DNA from: Cylicocyclus nassatus
Lineage: Eukaryota; Nematoda; Chromadorea; Rhabditida; Strongylidae
Assembly (NCBI GenBank): GCA_958299035.1
Contig: CATQJL010000316.1
Span: 43,893,585 to 43,957,584 of the forward strand
DNA length: 64,000 nt
Direction of reading: 5' to 3'
Shown here: in pieces, positions 33,759 through 45,777 of the stretch
Position numbering within the stretch: position 1 is the first letter of the stretch
How the letters are laid out: each line of letters begins with the position of its first letter
Made by a program: the position numbers and the translations under genes
Notes under the pieces: generated by a model
Seen by the model: only the letters and a program-made list of their open reading frames with translations
Databases searched by the model: none
Told to the model about the DNA's origin: nothing

Positions 33759-35832
33759 GGCCCGTATGCACCAGTGGCGTACCCAGGATCTCGGCTCGGG
33801 GGAGGGGGGGGGGGCGCGACAAAAAAATTATTTAATGAAGGTGCGTGGCGTCAGCCACGCACTCCGAAAAAATTCTTGGGATGTTTCCCAAAATTTTTCC
33901 GGGCCCCTGAACCCAAATTTTCAGAAAAAGGGGGCGTGGCGGCAGCCACGCCCCCGAAAAAAATTTTTTTACAAGGCTAATTTGAATTTTTAAAATTTTT
34001 AAAAATTATTTTAATTATTTACAAGTGTAAACAAGTCCTCTGCACATTTTTATAACACATTTAAGTAACTTTCAAAAATTTCGCGACCCATTCTCGGGGG
34101 GGGGGGGGGCGCCATGTGCGTTTTACCATTGAAATGATCCCCGCTAAGGCTCCCCTCCCCTCCCCACGCCAACTCCTGTATGCACAAAGACAATATCGGA
34201 GAAGGGATCCCCTGGGAGTAGGGGAAGTGAACCCCCTTATGCACAAAGGGGATCGAGCGGGAAAATTACTTCGCTCCCGCTTTTCTATTGTAATTTTCCC
34301 CCGTTCTCATCTTTTGACAGCTCTAGTCTTTACTTTGTCATCGGCAACTCTTCAGTCGTTGCGGTATGCGTATCTGCTGTGATTGCGCTCCGTGCACCGA
34401 AATTGATAATTCTTACGCCCATTAGATTCCTGCTGTTTTCACGAATGTTGCTCACATTCCCCCATGCTGCCCATTCCAGCGTAAAGATGTTCAGCAATAG
34501 AAGCCAAGATGTCTCTGCAGTGAATGGGTAAGACATCAAGCTGCAGAAAAAAAGGGGGTTGCCGCAGCACTCAACTCAGAGTTTCCACACAAACAGAAAC
34601 TACGAATTGTGCCAGCTCTTCATGGAGGCTGTAGCTATTAGCGACAGACCGTCCATTTCCTCAAGGGGATGATCCCCAGCAGCCATCCCTGCTATGCACG
34701 AGGGGAACGCTGGGAAGGGGATCACTCCCCTGGGGATCTCTACTTAGCATTAGGCAAATCTGTTACTTTCTAGATTTTTCAAGGCAGCTTATGTTAAGAT
34801 AACAAGATAAAGGCAAGATATCATATAATACGATGATTCAATGTGTTTAATCAACCTATATGGTTGAAACTATTATGTCATATGAAAAATACGCAAAATT
34901 CTTGAATGATCAACAACTCCTACAAATATTCGAAATTGACAGCTATTATTGTTCGGATTTCATCTCGAGAAGCGAATATAGAAGGGAGAGACAAAATTGC
35001 AAGCTGCAGGTCGCTAAGAGAGGAACTCGGCTTTTAAAGAAAACCTTTCATCAAGTTAAACGAAATGCTTGGTGATAACTGATTAAAACCAAAATATTGC
35101 TTCTCTGGCACAATCTACACCATCGAACCCCTACTCCGTTGCAGGGGATGTCGATCCCCTCCCCCGCGTTGTTGAGCTCCATTCGTGCATACGGGGAGGG
35201 AAAGAGAAAGGATCAAGGGATCTCCGCTGGGGTTCGCCCAATCGATATCTTTGAAATTAACTACCGAATTTGTGGCAGCGAAATAATACCGCAAAGAAAC
35301 GGCTAGCAAACATTGAAAAGAAAACAAAGAAACTACAAAACTGCACATTCATGAATTCTTCTAAAGAGAAGTAAGCCATAACATAATTGATAGGAAACCA
35401 TAACATGGAAATAGAATCACTGCTTTGAAAATCAACATTATGACTACGAAAGCAAGTAACGAGTAGAACAAAGCCTTAGAACCAGTAATAGGGAAACGAA
35501 GAAGAGACCGACGGAGAGAGATACAATGGGAGGGGTGAAAGGAGAAAGAAGAAGACGAAGAAAGGGAACGAAGACTCTCGAAATCACTATTCTTGTACGA
35601 TTTATTTCAAAAACCATTCTTGTACACAAAAATTGGCTAAAAATACCTTTTTTGCCGAGGTCTTGGAAGCCGGGGCTAGATGCGACTAGCGCAATGACAC
35701 CTCCCCGCTGTAGGTCCAGGGGAAAGGATCGCTCCCTCACCTCTGGCATAGCGGGGTTCAAGGGAGGGGATCGTTCCCCTTGGGACCCAGTTCCCCATCC
35801 CTCCCCAGCGGGGATGTACGTGCATACGGGCC
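33759..35832. mobile_element. Composite Harbinger-type element
   Basis: GGCCCGTATGCAC at the left pairs with GTGCATACGGGCC at the right, with TTA/TTA outside (33756-33758 and 35833-35835). The interior has several GC-rich snapback words ('ggggatcc', 'ctccccgc') like those of smaller relatives, and no transposase. A hAT-like copy sits 13 bp from the left end. The 2074 bp length and repeated subterminal words suggest nested or fused copies rather than one clean element. Confidence 0.7.
33772..34177. mobile_element. hAT-like element with two GC hairpins
   Basis: It begins CAGTGGCGTACCCAGG and carries the same inner hairpins as the copies at 46522 and 54361: GTGCGTGGC/GCCACGCAC at 33840 and GGGGGCGTGGC/GCCACGCCCCC at 33930. 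GTATGCAC is present on both sides (33764-33771 and 34178-34185), an 8-bp duplication as expected for hAT. The right terminus is degenerate. Caution: TATGCAC also occurs elsewhere in the host element. Confidence 0.72.
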
Positions 35833-35835
35833 TTA

Positions 35836-36224
35836 GACAATCGCCCGGGGGCAGGCGGTTCGCAAACTCACGTTTTCTTGCAGGCGGTCAGCAGAATTTT
35901 GGGGCATGGCCAAACCTTCAGCATGCGGTACTTCCTTTGCTGTCGCATGTTCTGCCAGCGGGAAGCAGTCAGCATTTTCTGCTGGCAGCCGTCAAATAAT
36001 TTCTTTCAGCAAGCTGGCTAAATTTTCAGCAAGCGCTCTGACTCTTATTACGCAGTTTCGGGCGTAGCCGAGCAAGGGTAACAACAGAGGGTGTCACCGA
36101 TGGTTTAATTACCCGAGTTTGGGATACTTTCTCTCAGCGGAAGGTACCTACGGGCTACGAGGTCCTTCACAAAAGGCCCTCAACATTTTTGCACGTTCTC
36201 GCGGAAAGCTCACGAATGCGGCCA
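35836..36224. other. No gene recognised
   Basis: GC-rich words such as 'gcaggcggt' and 'cagcaagc' recur but form no clean array. Confidence 0.35.
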
Positions 36225-36888
36225 CTATAGGATACAGTACAGCTTTTTTCCCTTTTTCATAGCTTGCTGTATTTTTCTAAAAATTTTTTGAATAAAACCA
36301 TCGAATTTTGGCAGGCCTACGTTAGCCATAATCGCATCAAACAAGGTAATTATTCAAAATTTGAAACTTCCAGGATGGTATATGATTTAGTAGTGAGTTT
36401 ACAAAACAAGTGAGAGTTTACGGATCGAAATAATAAAATTCGAGTTCTCCAAATGTAGCCTGAGACTCTAAAAAATGAGTTATGATGGTTTTATCCCCGA
36501 AAACTAAACATCGAAAACAAAAAAACACTCATTAGGAAGTTGAGAAAATGCTGCATCGAATAGTGCCTGAGCTGCTTTTCCTTTAATGTTCTACTAGAAT
36601 TTAGCTGTCAAAGTACGGAAATCGCTAGCATCAGTTAGATTTCTGTTGAAAATGTGTGACACGCTTCAAATAAGAGAAAAAATTGCTTTACATTCTGTAG
36701 GGTTTGTTTTTAAACATGTTACTTGCACTTTTTCGGAGGATTGATGTGAAAATTTAGAGAAATTACAAAACTTGAAAATCTCAAAAAGGTATAGGTCGGA
36801 GATTGTGGTATTTTCCAAATGCTCTTTGAGTGCGCTGCAACGGTTTCATCACAGTTAGAAAGAGGATGAAATGCTGCATCGAATGCTA
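36225..36888. mobile_element. Internal fragment of the 'CGTTCCGAAAGTAAT' MITE family
   Basis: The stretch follows 47165-47650 block by block ('gattttggcaggc', 'cataatcgcatcaaac', 'gctgcatcgaatagtg', 'gatttagctg') but has neither terminus. It abuts the LINE fragment directly. Confidence 0.75.
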
Positions 36889-36891
36889 CTA

Positions 36892-37337
36892 AGTCTTCTT
36901 CCCTACTTCGTTTAGTTCCTTCAGCATCGTCTCTGGTTCAGTGCTACTGCTCGAGAAGAGAACGATGTCATCCGCAAACGAAGGTTGGACAAGAATCCTC
37001 CATTAACTCGTATGCTTCTCTCTTCCCAGTTCAGTGATTGCATCACCCACTGCAATGCCGCGGTGAACAGCTTCGGCGAAAAAGTGTCGCCTTGTCGAAC
37101 CCCCTTCCCAATTGGAATGGTCAGGAGGCGATGGAATAGCTGCATCGCTGTTGTAGAGTCCTTGTAGCAGTCGGCTAGTGTCCTCACGTAAGCTGGGTCC
37201 ACTCCTTGATCGACTAGCGCCAACAGGATGGCATTGGTTTCGACGCTGTCGAAGGCTTTCTCGTAGTCGACGAAGGTTAGAACAAGAAGCAGTTGGTACT
37301 CCCGGCAGACTTTTATGACCCTCGAAACAGTCTGGAT
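36892..37337 (-). pseudogene. RTE-type LINE reverse transcriptase fragment
   Basis: On the minus strand, HIQTVSRVIKVC, then FVDYEKAFDSVETNAI (RT motif A), then IPIGKGVRQGDTFSPKLFT (motif B), then the catalytic FADDIVLFS box appear in order. This is the common nematode RTE endonuclease-reverse transcriptase. The FADD box lies in a different frame from the upstream motifs, with the shift near 36985-36990, and the frame stops at 36889-36891. Endonuclease, thumb and ends are missing, so it is a dead 5'-truncated copy or scrap. Confidence 0.93.
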
Positions 37338-37670
37338 ATGAAAATTTGCTTAGATGTGAGAGTGGGGGAAGTTAGCCGTTCTTTCTCAATTTTTAGGTTT
37401 TTTAAAGTATTTTGCTGTGTGGTTTCGCCCATGTGTGGCTTGTGTGTGCTTGCTTGTGTATGCCTGAGTTGTATGAGTGATTTTTCAAAATTTGAAATTT
37501 TCAACCTCTTAATGTTGAGAATTTTCCAAGTTTTTGTGTGAGATCCCCTGTGTGTGCGCCCGTTTAGTGTGTGTACGTGTGAGTATGTGCATGCGTAGGC
37601 TTTCAAATTCAGCATTTTATGAGCATACCGTTGTTATCCTTGTGTCTGGTCTGAATGCGAGTGTGTATGG
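37338..37670. repeat. TG-rich low-complexity stretch
   Basis: Many 'tgtgtg' and 'gtatgtg' words between about 37410 and 37670 form an irregular TG-rich stretch; no gene is seen. Confidence 0.5.
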
Positions 37671-38409
37671 TATAGTGGGTGCCCCAGCCAGCTTCCCATA
37701 GGTACCACCGCGACGCACCCGCAGCGCACGCCTTCAACGCGCTCCTCGACTCAGCCTAGTTTGAAAGATTTCTTGATTTTTGTTCTGTTTGGTATTGTTA
37801 CTCTCTAATCTCCCCATTTTAGGTTCAGCAACCATAGACAAAAGCCTGTAATGTGTTTTTACGTGCAGAAATTCCGAGCACCTTTGTTCTGAGTAGTTCT
37901 CTCTTTTTTTTCAACTAACGAGGATTTTCATCATTTCTAAGCAGAACGCAATTGGATTTTTTTTACACAATGAGAGTACAATTAGAAACGTTTCTTGAAT
38001 AGTGGGTGCTTCTGACTCGAGAAAGCTTTCGATAAGTAAATTGTGCTTTCTTTTTTGATTGTGCTCGTGTTCCAGCTTACATTTTTGTCTTTTTTCTACA
38101 CAGATGTGAAAATTGTTGGCAGTGACGCTTGTCCTTTTTGATTCACTTAGTACCTTCTTCAATGATTGGAGCGTCTCACACTTGCAGCGACGACTGACTG
38201 GAATCCGCGATTAGTAGAGGTTTTACTCATTACACTCTTGCCTAGGCTTCTTTCGTGATAGGCTTGGACATTTCCACTCTTCATTTCACTCCGATTATGT
38301 ATGGAAATGCTTGCTACTCATAAGAGGAATGAGAAGCAGCAAGCCGAGCGGCCCGCTGCGCGTGCGCCGCGTAGGTACCTATGGGAAGCTAGCCGGGGCC
38401 CAGACTATA
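37671..38409. mobile_element. MITE with GGTACC/CGCGGCGCAC arms
   Basis: TATAGT followed by 'gccagcttcccataggtacc' pairs with 'ggtacctatgggaagctagc' and ACTATA at the right, about 60 bp per arm and GC-rich. The interior has no known protein. The target duplication is ambiguous (TATA or TAT), so the superfamily is not assigned. Confidence 0.78.
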
Positions 38410-41400
38410 AACCGATTCTCCACTCTTGCATGAAACACGCACCCACCTTATAATCGTTCTTTAACTCAGTTTGAAACTTCTGGTAATTATGTCGATGATG
38501 CTGAACAACACTTTAGATGAAAATTCTTGTTGCTTGTCCGTCACGCAGGTACAACCTTACAATTACTGACTTGTTATACTCTGGTTCGCATTAAAGGGGA
38601 AAAATACGAAGTTGAAATCGCTGAAGACAACTTGCCTTCGTAGAAACAATTCATTTTCCAATGTGACTTCCGCTTCCAGCATTCCAACAGCATTGCAAAA
38701 CCTTTGCTTCAGCTTATCACTTGGTGAATGTTGGAAGAACGGATGCGTTTGTCTTATTTGATTACGGCGGTGGCGTAATTTTATGTTTTCTGATGATAAC
38801 ACCGACATTTTGTTTAGTTGCGTTTGGCGCGATGCGAGTGGCAGCGAACTCAATGAATCATGGCTTAGTTAAAATACTTTTGTAATTTTTGCATCTACAT
38901 AATCTAAGTAGGCTACTACATTCTCTGGCTGGCCGCACGAACGTCGCTTGAAGAGTGAGATGGTGACTTTTCAAGCGACGTCCATGCTTTTGAAGCATTG
39001 TTTTTCAGTAGCTAGAGATTGGTTTTGTTCAGTATAGTATCTGATTAAATAGAGACGATTTCAAAGCTTTCCACAAGGAGCTTTTTTCTTATTCACCATT
39101 TTTTTCTTGGTGCTTGAGCAATAAATTTTGGAGATGCCATCGCCGTGCCGTGCCTATGCTTTAATATGCTTTGCTTTGTTTTAGTCTCAAGTTCTTATGA
39201 ATCCATGCTCCGCTTTTTTTTATTCTAAGGGAGATAAAAACAACATGCTGTATTGGTTGTTTGTTGTGCTTTTTTTTGAAAAACCAGTGGAGTTGTTGTG
39301 GTTGAGATTCGTAAGTCTGTACCCCGTTTCTTTTTTTCGGTTCGCTTCTCTGACGTGTTTGTTCCTTATGCGAGTTCCTCGCTCGGCTTATAATTAACTG
39401 AGAGAACTTTTGCGTGAATGGCGAAATAATTTCCTAAGTCTATTTCATCTTGTTCCACTTATTTCATCGAGTTGTACAAAAGCCGTAATCTGTGAAAAAA
39501 AATTTATCGCCGCCGTAATTCGCTTACTTTAATCGCATCCATGTCATGCTTTGGTGTAAACAAATTCTAATTCCAAGAACGAGACTCAGCTCAGCTCAAC
39601 AAGATGCATTCTTTGATGTACAGAGCTGCTTGTTTGGACATGATAGTAGGTCAAATTTCAAGGATCATTCCAGCTTTTCTGCTTACGGTAGGTTACTGGA
39701 GTGTCGAATCATTACACAATGACCATTTTAATTGATGTATTTCGTCGAGCTGAGTTGAATGGGCCTTTAAATTGGGATTTCGTCACTCCGAAGCAAGAAT
39801 GGCGATGCAACCAAAGTTCGGCGAACTCATGGAGTGCTGTGATTTTTATTTTTTTTCACAAATCCCAGGTTTTTGTAGTTCTTAGGAAATAGATAACTAA
39901 CTTCCTACGAGCTGGTTATAAATGTTCATTGTAGGTTAGATAACGCTAATGGGTTATCTCTGTTTACTTGTGTATGTGGGCCTATTGCGAACCCAACCAA
40001 ATGAAATTACCATTATCTAAAGAGAAGAAGCTAGAGCAGAGAAAAGGCGCTTCTCATGTTCCGACTCTCAGTAGGTTAACTTTGAAGCTAAGGTTTTCGA
40101 AAGTTTAACCCAGATTTATACGCATCGGCCTAGGACGCCAACACACTTTTTCTTCGTTCCCTTGGTCAACTTTGATTGGAATCGCGCATAGTGGCTCCGC
40201 TAATACGGTACTCCCAACAGACATCCAGCACAACTGCTCTTTCCTCACGCGATTCCAGTCGCTGCGCGATCTGGCATTGCAATGACTTCGAAAACTGGTT
40301 GTAAGCGAACTTTGAACTTTGTTTGGGGCCAGACTTTACGCGTTTGCGCCGACTTACAGAAGCTACGCGCCTATGCATTCGAGACTCACGCACTTTTGAC
40401 CGAGAAGTATCTACGTTAGGCCCTAAGAGGTGAAAGAGCATAGGCTTTAAAATTACGCGTATACTCCACGCATAACTGACTGCAATAGAGAAGATGTTCG
40501 AAAAGGTCAAAGAGTCAAAGAGAACTGCGTGAAATCTTGCGAAACTAAAGGAAACCCAACCCAATTGTTTCGGTATCATTAATTTGGCCCCAAAAACAGC
40601 TATTTGATTTTTACAAGAAGCCGTTTCGTGGAGCAAACACATTTGTTATCAGTCATTTATGTCATATTCGTTTATCCTTGACTTTAAAGAGTCGTTCTAA
40701 AATGCAGCTTTCTAGTCAGCATAATCAAAGTAGAAACTGATGATAGCTTTCAGAAGCCAAAAGCTAGAATAAAAAATAACGTTTTTACAACTTGTTTATC
40801 AACTTGTTTATGTTTATCAAGCTTTATAATGAACAGATTGATAAGGCGAACTTAAATTCATTAAATTTTTCTAAATTAAGGTTTGGATAGATTGATTTAA
40901 GCTAGTTGCAATTTCTTGAAGTTGACGTAGATGAACACGATACTCATGCTCTACACTTTTCTTCCGTTTCTCCAGATGTGATTCGATGACTTGTTCACTG
41001 GTTATCAAAGCACTTTCGTGATCCCAAGGTTCATCTGCAATGTTCAGTCTCTAAAGAAGAATAGTTTGAGAAGAAAGATTCCATAAGAAAGTTGTCAAAA
41101 TTAAGAATATGACATCAGTCAGTAATGCACTTTGTGCTTCATCTAATTTGATGAGGCATTTTGACCAAAACTTCACTTTTTTCAAATTGCTAAGTTAAAA
41201 CGTAATTTTGCACCAAATAAGCTGCAAACGCTAATAACTAATATTTCCTCTAAGTTTCAGAAAAGCTCTGGTTCTATCAAACTATAGAAACGCCTAGTTC
41301 TATCAAACCTTAAAAACGAGGTAGCACAATAGTGCAATCAACCTAATATTGAAAATAGCGAACGGTAGTAGTAATTGACATATTTTTCTAAAAATAAAAG

Positions 41401-41559
41401 CCGTACATTTTTGGCCTTTTGAAGTGCTATATCAAATTTAGCTGAAGTCATCCGGATCACGTAAAGTTGCCAAAAGCCCAAAAGCTTTCTCAGACCATGG
41501 CAGGAACTTTGAAAACTTTTGTGCTAAGACCCACACACCACTTGAAGAGGGTCATTTAA
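38410..41559. other. Mostly unrecognised DNA
   Basis: Minus frames at 38563-38853 (96 codons) and 40166-40642 (158 codons) are open but carry no motif I recognise. A short hairpin ('aacgtcgcttgaa' and 'ttcaagcgacgt') lies near 38940-38981. This is the longest stretch without identified transposons. Confidence 0.35.
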
Positions 41560-41791
41560 CAGTAGCGTACCCAGGATTTTCGGCGGGGGGGGGGGGGGGA
41601 ATTTTTTCCTGGCCTAGAGTCATTCCCGTAGTTTTTACGGTAATCCTACAATAGTGAAGAAAGATTGGCGATTTGCTCCATGCTGTAAATGCTGAAACCA
41701 GCTCTACAGAATGGTAGAGTTTACCAAACGCATCACCGCAAGAGAGCTATTGACGAACAAAAGTGTGCACATTTACTGAGACACCTGCAGA
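41560..41791. mobile_element. hAT-like end next to a 'CAGGGTGTCCC' half element
   Basis: 41560-41605 reads CAGTAGCGTACCCAGGATTTTCGG and a G run, a hAT-like left end. From about 41628, 'acggtaatcctaca', 'tgctccatgctgtaaat' and 'gtgtgcacatttactgagacacctg' match the right half of the CAGGGTGTCCC family. Both are decayed. Confidence 0.7.
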
Positions 41792-41979
41792 ATTTATTCT
41801 CCTTTCCCACGGTTACGCTTCTATTCAGATTACTTTGATGTCGGCTCAAATAAGCCACAGAATCTCCAACCCATCTTGAATTTGGCTATTTTCTAGAAAA
41901 TTCTTTTTTCAACTAATTTTTCAACTAACTCTGACAGCAGCTGGATAGAATAGACAATATTTAAAACAATCAACTCTTT

Positions 41980-42370
41980 TGGCCTTTTTAGTACCTTTTT
42001 ATTGGTACTTGAAGTGCTTGAAGTATTTTCTCAAAATCCTTCACTTTTGCGAAGTCGCAAGCTGCACAACCGCTTTGAACACTGGTAAATCTTCGGAATT
42101 TGAGCAAGTAAAAGCAAGTGAGCGTTCAGAAATCCAAAATATCGAAAAAGTTTTTTGGGTACAGCCCGAGACGACTCTGGAAACAAGATTCATGATAATC
42201 TTATCTCAACTATTACAGTCACTAAGGAAAAAAGTCTATCCGAACAAAGGAAAGAAAGTTGCATTTGATAACACCTTGATTGCTTGTAGTTTATTATACT
42301 CTGAGGATCCAAAATATGGAAATTGAATCGGGAAAATATTCTCAAAAACTTTGAGAAGCCAGTTAGAGAT
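41980..42370. mobile_element. MITE-derived fragment
   Basis: Words around 42045-42115 ('cttcacttttgcgaag', 'aatcttcggaatttgag') resemble the centres of the MITEs at 13855-14877 and 46900-48670. No termini. Confidence 0.5.
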
Positions 42371-43261
42371 GCCAGAAAATTATTTTGCATTGCATAATTA
42401 TTCTATCCAATTGAGGACAGTTCAAAAATCGGAGGTAAGAACTTCAAAAAATAGCCAAAAAAATAGGCGGCGAAACTGATGACTATTAGAGCGGACACCG
42501 AAGAAATTATGTGAAAAACATAGCCTGTTAAAAAGAAGAAGAAATTCTGCACCAAAGATTGTTTGAAGCGTTTGTCTATCATCATTTTAAGTGATTTGAG
42601 CATGGGTCTGAAAAACGGCACGGATGACCGCTTTAGGACCGATTTACTACTTATTAAGCTTCTTTCAGTCGCTATTGTTCTGATTTCATTGTAAGTAGCA
42701 AGTAAGTATCTTCTGCTCTCAGTCCATTAGATGAAGAATATGTTCTTATGCTAGCAGTGGGTCAGTCTGAGTACATGGCTTGTAATGAAGAAGAACAATA
42801 ACACTCGAATCGCCCAGCTTTTCATTACAGTTTTCCTGCTAATCATGCATAATGAGGAAGCGTAAATGAACATGCGGTAAGCGTGATTGTACGTATGCGC
42901 TGTAAGAAAGTGACGTCAATGGTGTCTCAACTTACGCAATAAGCGAATAAATTTGGAGTCTCACCTAATGTACTTTGAAAAAAAGGAGCTGCTACATGAG
43001 AAACAGAGCAAGATCAGGTGATTAACTCGAAGACCTTCGATATATTGCGGATGTGACTAATTGGACATTAAGGCGTCAAAGACGAAAGAGCAAAACCGCC
43101 GAAATCAGCTCAAACATGTTCAGTCCTCTAACAAAGTTCTTCAAAGCACTCCTCGACTACTGGTACGATACTAAAACGTTTGCCAATCATCGCCGGGGGA
43201 TGGAACTTAGCAATCCGAGCCTGATTAGCTTGACGCGAGAAGTGCTTGCAGGAGAGAGTCA
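42371..43261. other. No confident gene
   Basis: A minus frame at 42403-42621 is hydrophobic but motif-free. A plus frame at 43053-43280 is rich in Arg/Lys and Ser near its start and looks mildly coding-like, without a family match. Confidence 0.35.
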
Positions 43262-43398
43262 CGCAAATAAGTGTTTTTGAACAGCTAGAAAGCAACTAAT
43301 GCTCTCTGGTAAAAGCTATAAGCAATGAAAAATCCAAATTTGGCAAGTACACAGCGCCATTTCTCAAAAATTAGTTGTTCAGAAACACTTATTTGTGT
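43262..43398. repeat. Short foldback repeat
   Basis: 'cgcaaataagtgtttttgaaca' at the left pairs with the complement ending at 43398; about 137 bp in total, MITE-like. Confidence 0.65.
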
Positions 43399-44029
43399 TT
43401 CTTTAGAATGTGAGCATTCCGTGAAATCAGTACACTCAATATCATGCTAGTCGTGCACTTTCAAGTTGGATTTTGAAGCACATTATGCATTGAAACCCCA
43501 ATAACTTCACATTTTCAACCGCTCATAACTTTTTGTAAATAACGTTGTCGCAGATATGGAAGGTAGATTTGGAATCAGCTCATCAAGACTCATCTAGTGG
43601 TATGCGGTTCATTCCAATTCGCCACCTTAAGTTGGGTTCGTTCCCTCGTAAGGCATTACGACAATTCAAACCCCACCCTCCAGAGAGCCTGTTTTGGAAC
43701 GTACCCTTTGCTTCAACGTCGGTTGCTGAAAGCGGGGCTTCATGACTAATTGTAAGGAGGCGACTGCTAGCGTCCTCGACGCAGTCTGCGCCTCCCTCGC
43801 GAACATGCTCTCTGATCAATATCTATCTTAACTTAAGTCACGAGTCCCGCCTTCCACCGATCTGGTTGAAGCAAAGGGTAGTAAATGCTGGAAATTCCAG
43901 TGAAAATTCAGGTCTCTGAAGCTGGCTCTCAGCCGAAATCCTTCAATCTAAGAGAATATTTTTGATATTGAATATTAAAAAAAATATTATATGAAATATT
44001 CCTTTTTAACAAGTATTTATACATAAATA
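43399..44029. other. No gene; short inverted words
   Basis: 'gtaccctttgcttcaac' (43699) and 'gttgaagcaaagggta' (43866) are inverted. The word 'ggtagatttggaatca' (43561) links to the 27273 family. Nothing else. Confidence 0.35.
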
Positions 44030-44073
44030 TATAAATATATAAATACATAAATATATAAATATAAATATATATG
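44030..44073. repeat. AT microsatellite
   Basis: Irregular repeats of 'aatatata' and 'ataaatata' directly before the chain of TA-target elements. Confidence 0.85.
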
Positions 44074-45092
44074 TTAGGTCATTCCGAAAGTAATTTCGCT
44101 TTTTTCGAACGGACGCCACATACGATGGAACAAAGATTTCTAAAAGATCTTGGTAGCATTCGATGCAGAATTTTATTATCTTTCTAATGATTATGCAAAT
44201 GTTGCAAAACAGTCAATGAGCTTTCAGAAAATAACCAAAACCTGCAACCCATGCTTTTTGAGATGGTCAAGTTTTATGATTTTTTAAAACTTTCGTATCA
44301 ATCCTCAGAAGGATTGCAAGTAATGATTCGATAGAGTAAATCTTATAGAATAAAGTACTACTTTTTTCTCCTTTCCATAGCTTGTCATACATTTTTAACA
44401 GAATTTTAACTGATGTGAACGATTTCTATACTTGGGCAGCTAAATCCTCGTAGAACATCAAAAGAAGAGCAGCTCGCGCACTATTCGATGCAGCATTTTC
44501 TCCTCTTTCTAACAGGTGTTTTTTGTTTCCGATTCGCTTAGTTTCCGAGGATAAAATCATCATAACTCATTTCTTTAGCGAGCCCCATGCTGTACCCGAA
44601 AAAGTCGAAATTTGATATTTCGAACCCGTAAACTCTCATGTGCTTTGTAAAATGCATGCTGACTCATAATACTGTCTTGGTAGTCTCAAAATCCGAAAAT
44701 TATGATGTTTGATGCGATTGTGGCTGAGGTGGGCCTGCCAAAATCCGATGGTTCTGTTAAAAATCTTTTGAAAAATTACGGCAAGATACGAGGAAGAGAA
44801 AAAAGTAGTACTGTGTTCTATGAGGTTTACTCTATCGAATCATCACTTGCAATCCTTCTGAGAATTGATATGAAAGTTTTAAAAAATCATAAAACTTGAC
44901 CATCTCAAAAAGCATGGGTTGCAGGTTCTGGTTATTTTCTGAAAGCTCGTTGACTGTTTTGCAACAGTTACATAACCTTTAGAAAGAGAATGAAATTCTG
45001 CATCGAATGCCTGCAAGACCTCTCAGAAATCTTTGTTCCATCCTATGTGGCGTCCGTTCGAAAAAAGCGAAATTACTTTCGGAATGACCTAA
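44074..45092. mobile_element. 'CGTTCCGAAAGTAAT' mariner-type MITE
   Basis: TTAGGTCATTCCGAAAGTAAT pairs with ATTACTTTCGGAATGACCTAA. The right flank is TA; the left flank is TG. Inner arms are also inverted ('cgaacggacgccacat' and complement; 'gcaacccatgctttttgag' and complement). 1019 bp, no transposase. Confidence 0.88.
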
Positions 45093-45098
45093 TATATA

Positions 45099-45771
45099 CA
45101 GGGTGTCCCAAAAAAATGTTTCGAACGTTTGATCGTTAATATCTCTCTTCCCAAGAAGTCTTTTGCCTTGCTTCAGGTACCGTTTTGTAGAGCTGGCTTC
45201 AACTTAGATTTGCATTATAAAAAGAATCACCCATCTATCTTCATTACTGTAGGATTACGGTAGAAACTTGAAACATATGGTGTCAATATGGAAAAAGCTG
45301 CCTTTTCAAAAATTTTCAAAATAATGTGAAAACATATGTAATAGGGTTTTTATGGACGCTGAGTTCAATGCTAAACTATTCACAAGATTACGAAGCTTTC
45401 TAAACGGTTTAATCGCACTTTTCAAGAACATTGAAAAAATGGCCGCTACCTCTTACCTGGCATAACTCTTCAATGAAGCATCATAACAAGTTGGAACTTT
45501 ACAGTTGTAATCAGCAACTCTAATTAGCCTAGTGTAAAAGTTTTGGCTGTTTTGTTTCTTTTTTGAGGCAAAATATGGCCTTTCATGTCTCAAAACCCTC
45601 TTTGAAGTTTCTACCGTAATCCTACAGTAATGAAGAGAGATGGGTGATTCGTTTTGTAATGCAAATATAAGTTGAAGCCAGCTCTACAAAACACCTGAAG
45701 CAAGGCAAAAGACTTCTTGGGAAGAGAGATATTAACGATCAAACGTTCGAAACATTTTTTGGGACACCCTG
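45099..45771. mobile_element. 'CAGGGTGTCCC' MITE
   Basis: CAGGGTGTCCCAAAAAAATG pairs with CATTTTTTGGGACACCCTG; TA lies outside (45097-45098 and 45772-45773). Long arms ('gtttgatcgttaatatctctcttccca' and complement). 673 bp, no protein. Confidence 0.9.
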
Positions 45772-45777
45772 TATATA

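Noticed and set aside
40166..40642. 158-codon minus-strand ORF as a host gene
   Set aside because: No recognisable motif, no splice context, and composition without a clear coding signal; left in the unassigned stretch.
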